Assembly: GCA_029981435.1 (NCBI GenBank) | Contig: JARRBB010000001.1 | Coordinates: 65,691-104,224 of the forward strand | DNA: 38,534 bases | Direction: 5' to 3' | Origin: Thermotogaceae bacterium | Lineage (GTDB): Bacteria > Thermotogota > Thermotogae > B21-G9 > HyVt-16 | In this document: positions 12,161 through 20,458 of the stretch, in pieces | Layout: each line of letters opens with the position of its first letter | Numbering within the stretch: position 1 is the first letter of the stretch | The notes under the pieces: generated by a model | Told to the model about the DNA's origin: nothing | Seen by the model: the letters and a program-made list of their open reading frames with translations, nothing else | Databases searched by the model: none | Translations under genes and position numbers: made by a program

Positions 12161-13222
12161 TCACCTCTCGAACAATTTCTTAAGGTTTTCAGAATAAGGT
12201 TGTGTTATAACACCCTTTTCAGTTATTATTGCGGTTATAAGTTCGTTGTCTGTGACATCAAAGGCAGGATTGAAAACTTTAACCCCTTCAGGCGCAATCC
12301 TTTTTCCCATTATATGAGTAACTTCTTCATGATTTCTCTCTTCTATTGGGATTTTCGAACCATCAGCTGTTGAAAGGTCTATGGTCGAATAAGGTGCGGC
12401 AACGTAAAATGGGATTCCATGTTTTTTTGCAAGAACTGCAAGAGAGTAAGTTCCAATTTTATTTGCAACATCTCCATTCGCTGCTATTCTGTCAGCACCA
12501 ACTATTATTGCATCTACCCATCCCTGCTTCATAACCCATCCAGCCATGTTGTCACATATGAGTACTGCCTCAATAGAGGATTTTACAAGTTCCCAAGCGG
12601 TTAATCTTGCACCCTGAAGATATGGCCGGGTTTCGTCTACAAAAACTTTTACATTTTTCCCTGCTTCCTTCAACGCTCTTATGACTCCAAGAGCTGTACC
12701 ATATCCACTCGTAGCGAGAGCACCAGCATTACAGTGAGTAAGAAGAGTTACATCTTTCTTATCTTCAAAAAGTTTCAATCCGTTTTTTCCCATCTGTTTG
12801 TTCATTTCTAAATCTTCATTTGCTATTTCGAGTGCTTCTTTTTCGAGTATTTTCAAAGTTTCATCAAAATTTTTTTCAATGGCTTCTTCGAATCTTTTTT
12901 CCATCCTGTCAAGTGCCCAGAATAGATTAACAGCTGTTGGCCTTGAAGATGCAAGTGTTCTTTTAACTTCTTTCATGTACTCTATAAGTTCGACCTTTGA
13001 GTTTTTAGGAGCTTTTGAAAATCCCAGTACATATCCAAAGGCAGCACTTACCCCTATTGCAGGAGCGCCACGTACCACCATATCCTTTATAGCGTGAGCA
13101 GTTTCGACATGGTCTCTACATTCAACCCAGATTTCTTCAAGTGGCATTTTTCGCTGATCGATTAGTTTTAATGTATCACCTGTCCATTCTATAGCCATCG
13201 ATTTGAACAAAGCCTTCACCAT
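12161..13222 (-). CDS. mtnA: S-methyl-5-thioribose-1-phosphate isomerase
   Basis: 353 aa; VVRGAPAIGVSAAFGYVLG, THCNAGALATSGYGTALGVIR, VDETRPYLQGARLTAWEL, GADRIAANGDVANKIGTYSLAVLAK. Confidence 0.96.
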   Translation of the reverse strand: MVKALFKSMAIEWTGDTLKLIDQRKMPLEEIWVECRDHVETAHAIKDMVVRGAPAIGVSAAFGYVLGFSKAPKNSKVELIEYMKEVKRTLASSRPTAVNLFWALDRMEKRFEEAIEKNFDETLKILEKEALEIANEDLEMNKQMGKNGLKLFEDKKDVTLLTHCNAGALATSGYGTALGVIRALKEAGKNVKVFVDETRPYLQGARLTAWELVKSSIEAVLICDNMAGWVMKQGWVDAIIVGADRIAANGDVANKIGTYSLAVLAKKHGIPFYVAAPYSTIDLSTADGSKIPIEERNHEEVTHIMGKRIAPEGVKVFNPAFDVTDNELITAIITEKGVITQPYSENLKKLFER

Positions 13223-13271
13223 CCTTTTTCAATATTACCTAATGAATTTTAACATATTTCACAACAAAAAA

Positions 13272-13299
13272 CTCCCTTATCTAGAAAAAGATAAGGGAG
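13272..13299 (-). terminator. Rho-independent terminator of the aldo/keto reductase gene
   Basis: CTCCCTTATCT-N6-AGATAAGGGAG, 11-bp perfect stem, followed on the minus strand by GTTTTTTG-type U-run. Confidence 0.88.
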
Positions 13300-13320
13300 A
13301 GGAATATAATCCGCTTTCAA

Positions 13321-14178
13321 TTAATTATGCTGTAGCTTGAAAATAGGTTCCAGTCCTTTTGCTTGCTTTTTTAAATAATCTATTTCTTCTTCTGTTATTT
13401 CTTTGAAATTCTCCGCAACTTCCAGGGCAATCCTGAAAAATTTTTCTTCTCCTGGTGGGATTGCCGCCGTTATTGGAAGGGAAAGTGTAAACCTCAACGC
13501 AAGTTTTGCGAGTTTATCATCATCTACAGGCTCATACCAGCATTTTTTATATTTACGCTCTTGACCTTCTGGTATCAGAGTCTTTGCCATGGCTTTCAGT
13601 GCCAGTATTCCCATATTTTTTTCCTTTGCTTTTTCAACAACTTGAGGACCAAAATTGGCATTGAAGAAATTAACCCAGTTGAAAGGAAATAGAACAGTAT
13701 CGAAGTCGAAAGCGTCGATAAGTTTAAGAGCAATTTCAACAGAGTGTGCCGAAAAACCTATGTATCTTATATAACCTTTTTCCTTTGCTTTCAAAAATGT
13801 TTCCAAAGCCCCGTTGGGGCCCATAGCTTTTTCGAAATCCTCTTCGGTAGTCATCGCATGGAGCTGATAAAGGTCAAAATGATCTGTCTTCAAACGTTTT
13901 AAAGATTCATGAAGTTCTCTTTCAGCCCCTTCTTTTGTTCTTTCACCGGTTTTACACGCGAGAAACACTTTTTCTCTTTTTCCTACGAGTGCAGGTCCCA
14001 GTTTCTCTTCAGCGTTTCCATAGCTTGGTGCAACATCAAAGTAATTGATCCCTCTATCGATTGCCTCTGCAACCAGCGAATTTGCCTTTGATTGTTCTTC
14101 ATCCATAACCAGTATCCCACCGAACCCAATTATAGAAAGCTCTTCACCCGTTTTACCTAAAACTCTCTTTGGAATCAT
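13321..14178 (-). CDS. Aldo/keto reductase
   Basis: 285 aa; MIPKRVLGKTGEELSIIGFGGIL, INYFDVAPSYGNAEEKLGPAL, HFDLYQLHAM; AKR fold motifs. Confidence 0.93.
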   Translation of the reverse strand: MIPKRVLGKTGEELSIIGFGGILVMDEEQSKANSLVAEAIDRGINYFDVAPSYGNAEEKLGPALVGKREKVFLACKTGERTKEGAERELHESLKRLKTDHFDLYQLHAMTTEEDFEKAMGPNGALETFLKAKEKGYIRYIGFSAHSVEIALKLIDAFDFDTVLFPFNWVNFFNANFGPQVVEKAKEKNMGILALKAMAKTLIPEGQERKYKKCWYEPVDDDKLAKLALRFTLSLPITAAIPPGEEKFFRIALEVAENFKEITEEEIDYLKKQAKGLEPIFKLQHN

Positions 14179-14202
14179 TTGTTCACTTCCTTTATAATTT
14201 AC

Positions 14203-14598
14203 TTATCTCTTGTTTCCTCTACAATCTCCAGTGTAAGATGATGAAGTTGTTTCCAGCAGATATGTTCCAAGAAATTCATCAGCGGCGGTCATCGTTCCAT
14301 CGATCGTTATGGTGGCATTTGAAGTGACTATTTCGATGTGTAATGAAGTGTTAGTAGCTTTTCCTGTTACCTGATTGGTAATTTCATTTGCTGCTGTAAC
14401 GGTAGCGTTCCCCGTTAGGTCGTTTCCGGTTTTCGTTAAATTCAACTCTATAGCCTGATAATCAACAATCGCAGGATCAGTGTCCAAAAGTACATCCCAT
14501 AAGCCGGCAACGTTCCACAACATAGAAACCAATCCAGTACATGAGCTCAGAATCAAAAGCACCATTGAGAGAATAGAGATAAAAAGTATCTTCTTCAT
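14203..14598 (-). CDS. Small secreted lipoprotein, probable beta-rich domain
   Basis: 131 aa; signal and lipobox MKKILFISILSMVLLILSSC; then repeated short beta-like segments (LTGNATVTAANEITNQVTGKATN, ATITIDGTMTAADEFLGTYLL). SD AAAGGGGGG upstream. Confidence 0.75.
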   Translation of the reverse strand: MKKILFISILSMVLLILSSCTGLVSMLWNVAGLWDVLLDTDPAIVDYQAIELNLTKTGNDLTGNATVTAANEITNQVTGKATNTSLHIEIVTSNATITIDGTMTAADEFLGTYLLETTSSSYTGDCRGNKR

Positions 14599-14653
14599 TT
14601 TGAATTCCCCCCTTTGAAAGTTTTAATTTTTATAATTATAACATTTTTTGAGC

Positions 14654-15805
14654 TCATTTCAATATTTTTTTAAAGGAAATGATAGCAGCAACTATAAAAA
14701 TCGTTGAGAAAACGATAAGGTAAAAAACCGAGAATTTGAGTTTTGAAATATCATAGTTTGCTATGAGTACTTTTCTTAAAGACACTACAACCTGTGTTAG
14801 AGGTGAAAATTCGCAGATTTTTCTGACGAACTTTGGCATTATTTCCAACGGAATAAACACACTCGATGTTAATGCTAAAAAGAAAAGGATTCCAAATAGT
14901 GTCATCATACTTGCTTCTACATTTTTGAAAACAGTTGATACAAATATCCCAACACCGAGATAAGCGAACATTCCAAGTAACAGAAATACAAGCACCTCTA
15001 TAAATTTCTCTTCAATGTTTAAACTTGTAATGTACTGTCCCACTATCAGCAGTACTGTTGCTTCAATCAAACCAACGATCATATAAACGAATATTTTCGC
15101 AAGTAAAATAGCTGATCGCGAAACTGGAGAGAGAATAATTCCTTCTATTGTTGCTTTTTCTCTTTCACGTGTTATGGAAGTTCCTATTCCCATCATAACA
15201 ATTAAAAGCACAAGGAGACTTACAACCCCCGGCACCATTAAATCGGGATAGTCAAATTTTTCTTCACTTATTCCTCTAACAACCAGCCCAGGCATTGGAT
15301 GAGAACTGTACTGGGTGAATTCTTTCATCACATCAGGATTCTTTACAAAAACCGTGTAAGAAAATTCTTGCAGTAATGTTCTCAACACTCTGTAAACGGA
15401 AAGGCTTGTTTGAAGATTTTCTACACTCGGTATGTATTCTAAACTTGTGGGTTCCCCATGCAGCACACTATCTGCAAATTTTTTTGGTATGACTATTACG
15501 CCATCTACCTTACCTTCAACTAAGAGAGTCTGCATCTGTTCTTGTGAATTTATAGTGTAGAAGCTTTTTCCTTTGAAAAAGGAACTCACAAAGGCTATCA
15601 ATAATTTCGAGATTGGTGTATAATCTTCATTGAAGAAAGCTACGTTAATATTTTTTAAAATTTTGTCACTCGGAGTTGCATATGTAGAAAACAGGAGAAT
15701 GAAAATCGGGAGTATCAATATTATAATCAAAATTGCTCTGTTTCGAAATATGTGCTTTAATTCCACTAAAACAGTGGTTCTGAAATCTAATAAAAAATTA
15801 TTCAG
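14654..15805 (-). CDS. ABC-2 type transporter permease
   Basis: ORF track 14654..15766; LEFSYTVFVKNP..., GIGTSITREREKATIEGIILSPVSRSAILLAKIFVYMIVGLIEA is the ABC-2 permease core. In-frame extension to CTG 15805 (LNNFLLDFRTTVLVELKHIFRN) with AGGAGG 7 nt upstream. Confidence 0.85.
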   Translation of the reverse strand: MNNFLLDFRTTVLVELKHIFRNRAILIIILILPIFILLFSTYATPSDKILKNINVAFFNEDYTPISKLLIAFVSSFFKGKSFYTINSQEQMQTLLVEGKVDGVIVIPKKFADSVLHGEPTSLEYIPSVENLQTSLSVYRVLRTLLQEFSYTVFVKNPDVMKEFTQYSSHPMPGLVVRGISEEKFDYPDLMVPGVVSLLVLLIVMMGIGTSITREREKATIEGIILSPVSRSAILLAKIFVYMIVGLIEATVLLIVGQYITSLNIEEKFIEVLVFLLLGMFAYLGVGIFVSTVFKNVEASMMTLFGILFFLALTSSVFIPLEIMPKFVRKICEFSPLTQVVVSLRKVLIANYDISKLKFSVFYLIVFSTIFIVAAIISFKKILK

Positions 15806-15878
15806 CTCAATACCTCCTTCTTTTTGATAGGCATCAGGTAAATTCTATCATGAACATCTGAAAGATTGGAGTGAAAAG

Positions 15879-18038
15879 ATGAAAGTGTACCTAAAAAGAA
15901 TAAGCATCTTATTTTTAGTTTCAATTGTTTCAGCTGTCCTTATTTTTCTTCTTGACTCATGTGGTGGGTTGGTACCTCTTCAAATTACTCAACAACCACA
16001 GAGTCAGATAAAACTGGAAGGTGATAGCGCCTCTTTTTCAGTTTCTGTAATTGGTGGGATTCCACCTTACAGTTATCAATGGAAAAAAGATGGCGTGAAT
16101 ATATCGGGTGCGAACTCTCAGAGTTATGTCATTTCCAATCTGAACAGTGGCCATACAGGGATTTATTCTGTTGAAGTTACAGATAATTCAACTCCCAGTC
16201 AGGTTGTAATAAGCGACAACGCAAATCTGGTTGTTATTTCAAGATTACAAGTTGTTCAACAACCACAGAGCCAGACAAAGAGTACAGGTGAAATGGTTAC
16301 TTTTACCGTTGAAGCCACAGGAGGAGCTAAACCGTATTTTTATCAATGGTTTAAGGATGATAATCCAATTTCAGGTGCCAATAGTGACACCTATACTATT
16401 TCGAATGTTCAAGCAAGTGATGCTGGCTCTTATTACGTCGAAATAACAGAGAGTTCTATATTTCAACAAACAGTCGTCAGTACGGCTGCCATACTTACTG
16501 TTTTACAAAATCAACCACCGACAGTTAGTAAAGTATCAGGACCGAACGGAACCATAACTCAATCTTCTGTAACATTCGAATGGACTGGAAACGATGTTGA
16601 TGGGGTGATAGTTCACTATGAATACAGAAAGGATAATGGAAGTTGGATATCGATATCACAAACTCAATACACATGGTCTGGTTATTCACAGGGGGCACAT
16701 ACTTTCGAAGTCAGGGCACAGGATGATGACGGAGCATATTCAAATGTAATTATTTGGAATTTCGATTATGCTCCTGTTTCGACGGGAAACGTTGATTTGA
16801 CTGGTCCAGATTACGCAGGAAATTATCTTCTCGCAAGCAATGAGTCAGTTGATGTTTCTATTCATCAATATTCTGGCACTCTGTCGATTCAGTCAACAGC
16901 TCAAAAAGTTTATTCACAGCCTGAGGGAATTTACTGGTATGATCCACATCTGCCACTACCAGAAGATCTATCTGTTCAAAAGCTGGTTAAACCATCGATA
17001 ACGTCAAAAGTTCCGAAAGCCATAGGTGATACAAAAAGCTTTTGGGTTGACGATATGATTAATGGTGGAAGATATCAGATAACAGCCACTTTGCAAGCTA
17101 TTGGTAGTCGTTGCGAAATCTGGGTGGAAAATCCGACTGAAATAGATCAAACAAAAGCACAACAGCTTGCAGATGAATTTGATAATACGATATATCCCAA
17201 CGTGACCTCCTATTTCTACACTCCTTCTGATGTGAACGGTGATAATAAAGTTGCAATACTATGCTTTGATATTCAGGACGGTTTCAGCGGTTCCGGCGGA
17301 TACATAGCAGGTTATTTTTATGCCTATGACCTCTTTAATTATCCTGATTCAAATAAAATGGAGATATTCTATATCGATACTTATCCAACCATGCACTATC
17401 CAATAACCGATCCAGTCGATGTAACCAGGGCTTACTCAACGCTCGCACACGAATTTCAACATATGGTCAGCTTTAATAGAAACTGGATTGTAGAGGGAAC
17501 CAGGGCTGTGGTTACATGGCTTGATGAAGGACTTTCAATGGCAGCAGAACATATCATATATGGTGTTTTAAGCAGCAGAATCGGTTACTTCAACGGTTCT
17601 TCGAGTATAGCAAACGGTCATTCTCTTCTGGACTGGGGGGACAATGGAGATGTTCTGGCAAATTATTCACTTTCATATCTTTTCCTCCAGTATGTAAGAA
17701 CACAAATGGAACAGGGGAATGATATATTCAAGGAAATTCTATTAGATACCTATAACGATTACATAGCAGTGGAAAACGCTATTCACAAATATCTTGATCC
17801 AACACTCGATTTTGGGAGGTTCATGACCTATTTCAGGATAGCACTGCTTTTAAAAGAAGATAGCGGATATTTTGGATTCAAAGGAGATACTGATTTTGAC
17901 AGTGTGAGTCCACCTCTTTACGCTGGAACAGGTACTGATCTCAGAGGTGGGGCAGCTATTTTAAAGTCAATTTCAGGTAGTTTTACTGAACCTGGAGACC
18001 AAGGACTTGATATTCAGTATGCTGGAATAACTTATTGA
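15879..18038 (+). CDS. Lipoprotein with two Ig-like domains, a third beta domain and a zinc metallopeptidase domain
   Basis: 719 aa; lipobox FLLDSC; two repeats of QQPQSQ...GxxPYxYQWxKDxxxISGANSxxYxIS; HEFQHM zinc motif followed by WLDEGLSMAAEHII. Confidence 0.85.
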   Translation: MKVYLKRISILFLVSIVSAVLIFLLDSCGGLVPLQITQQPQSQIKLEGDSASFSVSVIGGIPPYSYQWKKDGVNISGANSQSYVISNLNSGHTGIYSVEVTDNSTPSQVVISDNANLVVISRLQVVQQPQSQTKSTGEMVTFTVEATGGAKPYFYQWFKDDNPISGANSDTYTISNVQASDAGSYYVEITESSIFQQTVVSTAAILTVLQNQPPTVSKVSGPNGTITQSSVTFEWTGNDVDGVIVHYEYRKDNGSWISISQTQYTWSGYSQGAHTFEVRAQDDDGAYSNVIIWNFDYAPVSTGNVDLTGPDYAGNYLLASNESVDVSIHQYSGTLSIQSTAQKVYSQPEGIYWYDPHLPLPEDLSVQKLVKPSITSKVPKAIGDTKSFWVDDMINGGRYQITATLQAIGSRCEIWVENPTEIDQTKAQQLADEFDNTIYPNVTSYFYTPSDVNGDNKVAILCFDIQDGFSGSGGYIAGYFYAYDLFNYPDSNKMEIFYIDTYPTMHYPITDPVDVTRAYSTLAHEFQHMVSFNRNWIVEGTRAVVTWLDEGLSMAAEHIIYGVLSSRIGYFNGSSSIANGHSLLDWGDNGDVLANYSLSYLFLQYVRTQMEQGNDIFKEILLDTYNDYIAVENAIHKYLDPTLDFGRFMTYFRIALLLKEDSGYFGFKGDTDFDSVSPPLYAGTGTDLRGGAAILKSISGSFTEPGDQGLDIQYAGITY
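15986..16496 (+). repeat. Tandem Ig-like domain coding repeat (2 copies)
   Basis: CAACAACCACAGAGTCAGATAAA (about 15989) and CAACAACCACAGAGCCAGACAAA (about 16257) start two homologous segments of about 270 bp with conserved protein pattern. Confidence 0.8.
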
Positions 18039-18066
18039 TCCCGTTGGAACTTTGAACTTTCAAAAC

Positions 18067-18095
18067 TTGATAAGCGTCATAAATAATGCTATGAT
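18067..18095 (+). promoter_or_regulatory. sigma70-type promoter for tmRNA
   Basis: TTGATA (18067-18072) - 17 bp - TATGAT (18090-18095), about 36 bp upstream of the mature tmRNA 5' end. Confidence 0.75.
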
Positions 18096-18131
18096 ATGAT
18101 TTAGGTCTTTGAGTTTATATATAGTTTGATC

Positions 18132-18487
18132 GGGGGCGATCTGGCTTCGACGGGGTCGAGGTTTCCTCCGGGAGCGAGCCGAGGGTGCTCACCTCCTCGT
18201 GAAAAAGGTGAGGGAAACAATAAGCGTCGAACCAGAAATGGCTCTTGCTGCTTAATAAATAAGCAGCTGCCTCCCTTCTATCTGGCTGGTGTGGAAGGGT
18301 AAGGCATCATAGAACCAGCCACCTCCAATAAGGTCGCCACCGCCTTATTGGGGTAAATATGGTGGCACCGTCTGGTGAATCCTGTCCGTGGGAGTCACCA
18401 AGACGGTATACAAAACACGGACTACGCTCGTAGCGCCCGGGGGAAACCCTTCCTCGGACGCGGGTTCGATTCCCGCCGCCTCCACCA
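18132..18487 (+). ncRNA. ssrA: tmRNA (transfer-messenger RNA)
   Basis: 5' GGGGGCGATCTGGCTTCGACGGGG pairs with 3' CGCCTCCACCA; T-arm GGGTTCGATTCCC; internal tag reading frame GTC GAA CCA GAA ATG GCT CTT GCT GCT TAA TAA (VEPEMALAA, ends in LAA). Confidence 0.97.
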
Positions 18488-18492
18488 TTGTT

Positions 18493-19170
18493 TTAATCCT
18501 TTATTAGCTTTTTGAGCCCTTTGGGATCTTTTATCACTATTTTTCCATCGCTCAGCTGCTCTATCAATCCTTCTTTTTCAAGCTGGGAAAATGCCCTTGA
18601 GAGAGAAGGTCTCGTAACTCCAAATATCTTTGAAAGTTCCTCTTTTGTTGTGGGAAGCTTCAATTGCTTATTTCCATTTGAGATTTGAAATAAATACCTT
18701 GCTATCCTTTCTTTTAAATCACTCAAAGAAAATAAATACAGTTTTTCTGAGAGAAACGTGACTCTATCTCCCATGTTTCTCAGTAGATTCAATAAAAATT
18801 TCCTGTTCTGCTGGCAAATTTCCAGGACCTTTTCTTTTGAAAAAGACAGAATCTTCACTTTATCTTTCGCAATTATGTCAACTGGATAAAAATTTTTGCT
18901 TGAGAACAAAAAGGCGCTTGCCAGAACACTTGGTGATTTTATATTTTCAACCACCATCACTTTTCCTTCTTCATTTTGCATCTGGGCCTGAACTTCACCG
19001 GTTAAGAGTATCAACAGTTCGCTGCATTCTTCTCCTTTGAATTTTATTGTCTCGCCAGGTTGGTAAGATAGCATGACACCATTTGAACTTTGGAGTATTT
19101 TTTCAAGTTCACCAAGGGTTATGTTCTCAAAAAGATCAAGTCTTGCTAAAGAAGCAACCAATGGATTCAT
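18493..19170 (-). CDS. Crp/Fnr family transcriptional regulator (HcpR-like by context)
   Basis: cNMP-binding-like N-terminal domain (YQPGETIKFKGEECSELLILLTGEVQ) and HTH (TTKEELSKIFGVTRPSLSRAFSQLEKEGLIEQ). ORF track start is 19200, but SD AGGTGA precedes ATG at 19170 (MNPLVASLARL). Confidence 0.92.
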   Translation of the reverse strand: MNPLVASLARLDLFENITLGELEKILQSSNGVMLSYQPGETIKFKGEECSELLILLTGEVQAQMQNEEGKVMVVENIKSPSVLASAFLFSSKNFYPVDIIAKDKVKILSFSKEKVLEICQQNRKFLLNLLRNMGDRVTFLSEKLYLFSLSDLKERIARYLFQISNGNKQLKLPTTKEELSKIFGVTRPSLSRAFSQLEKEGLIEQLSDGKIVIKDPKGLKKLIKD

Positions 19171-19192
19171 TTTTTCACCTCGATACATTTTG

Positions 19193-19208
19193 CGTAACAT
19201 ATGTTACG
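19193..19208. promoter_or_regulatory. Perfect palindrome CGTAACATATGTTACG, putative Crp/Fnr-family (HcpR-like) operator
   Basis: 16-bp perfect inverted repeat in the divergent intergenic region between the Crp/Fnr gene and the hemerythrin-hcp operon. Confidence 0.8.
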
Positions 19209-19235
19209 GAACAAACTCACCGTTCAAATTATACT
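19205..19235 (+). promoter_or_regulatory. Predicted promoter of hemerythrin-hcp operon with weak -35
   Basis: Good -10 TATACT at 19230-19235 and no good -35; the palindrome is centred about 41.5 bp upstream of the inferred TSS (about 19242). Confidence 0.5.
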
Positions 19236-19267
19236 AAAATTGAAAACAATAACAAAGGAGTGAAAAA

Positions 19268-20440
19268 ATGGAAGGTTTTGAAAATAAGGAAAAAATAAAA
19301 TCCATCGTAAAAAAGGTCCATGAAAATCCCGATACTCTTAACGAAGCAAAGGAAGAATTTAAAAAACTCATAAGAGAACTTACACCACTTCAAGTTGCAC
19401 AGATAGAACAAGAAATGATAAGAGAAGGCGTACCAGCAGAAACTATTCATTTGATGTGCGACGTTCATCTTGAGATTTTCAAAGAAGCTCTTGCTCAGGA
19501 AGAATTGGATGTTCCACACTGGCATCCTATCAGCATACTTGTTGAGGAGCACAAAGATATTCTGAACAGAGTTAAAGAAGTGAAAAATTTCATTGATAAA
19601 ATAACCGAAACAAAAATCGATAACGAGCAATTGGAAAAACTCTTGGATTTTTTGAATTATCTCAAAAGTGTGAATCTTTATTTTCTTAAAGAGGAAAATG
19701 TTCTGTTTCCGTATTTGGAAAAGCACGGTGTAGTGCAACCACCTGCGATAATGTGGAAAGAACATGATCATTTCAGAGAGTTGAGTAAAAAGTTTGAAAA
19801 CGCTTTAAAACAAAACAACTCCGAATCTATGAAATCTCTCATTCTTACAATCAGTGAATTGATTACCAATCATGTTTTTAAAGAACACAAAATACTGTTT
19901 CCAACGGCTCTTAAACTTATAGAAGACGATGAATGGAAAATGATAAGAAAAGAGTTCGATGAAATAGGTTATTTTGCCTATTTTCCAATTCCTTTTGAAT
20001 TTACCGGCGAAGAAAAAGAAGATATCGTTGGAAATATTTTAAATTTAAGGAGCGGGTACCTTAGTTTAGAACAACTGATAAAAATGCTCAATCATCTACC
20101 TGTGGATATAACTTTTGTTGACGAGAATGATTTGGTGAAATATTTCAACGAGAGTAAGGAAAGGATATTTGTAAGAACCAGAGCAGTAATTGGAAGGAAA
20201 GTTCAGAATTGCCATCCACCTAAGAGTGTTCATGTGGTTAACAGGATACTCGAAGACTTTAAAAGTGGCGTAAGGGACCACGCAGATTTCTGGTTGAAAC
20301 TGGGAGATAAATACGTTTACATAATTTACATAGCCGTCAGAGATGAAGATGGTAGATATCTGGGTGCTCTTGAGGTAACTCAGGATATTTTGAAGTTTAA
20401 GAATTTAGAAGGCGAAAAAAGAATATACGATAATCTGTAA
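19268..20440 (+). CDS. DUF438 / hemerythrin HHE / PAS-domain protein
   Basis: 390 aa; N-terminal DUF438-like helical region, HPISILVEEHKDILNRV...LYFLKEENVLFPYLEKHGV...WKEHDHFRELSKKF...HVFKEHKILFP (HHE ligands), C-terminal PAS-like domain. Confidence 0.9.
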   Translation: MEGFENKEKIKSIVKKVHENPDTLNEAKEEFKKLIRELTPLQVAQIEQEMIREGVPAETIHLMCDVHLEIFKEALAQEELDVPHWHPISILVEEHKDILNRVKEVKNFIDKITETKIDNEQLEKLLDFLNYLKSVNLYFLKEENVLFPYLEKHGVVQPPAIMWKEHDHFRELSKKFENALKQNNSESMKSLILTISELITNHVFKEHKILFPTALKLIEDDEWKMIRKEFDEIGYFAYFPIPFEFTGEEKEDIVGNILNLRSGYLSLEQLIKMLNHLPVDITFVDENDLVKYFNESKERIFVRTRAVIGRKVQNCHPPKSVHVVNRILEDFKSGVRDHADFWLKLGDKYVYIIYIAVRDEDGRYLGALEVTQDILKFKNLEGEKRIYDNL

Positions 20441-20458
20441 TTATAAGGAGGGATATTT

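Noticed and set aside
15986-16496. Direct repeats in the Ig-like gene as a possible CRISPR or mobile repeat
   Set aside because: They are in-frame, diverged copies encoding Ig-like domains; spacing and divergence do not fit CRISPR.
19229-19771. 180 aa minus-strand ORF overlapping the hemerythrin gene
   Set aside because: Phe/Lys/Tyr-rich antisense shadow of DUF438 coding sequence; covers the promoter region.
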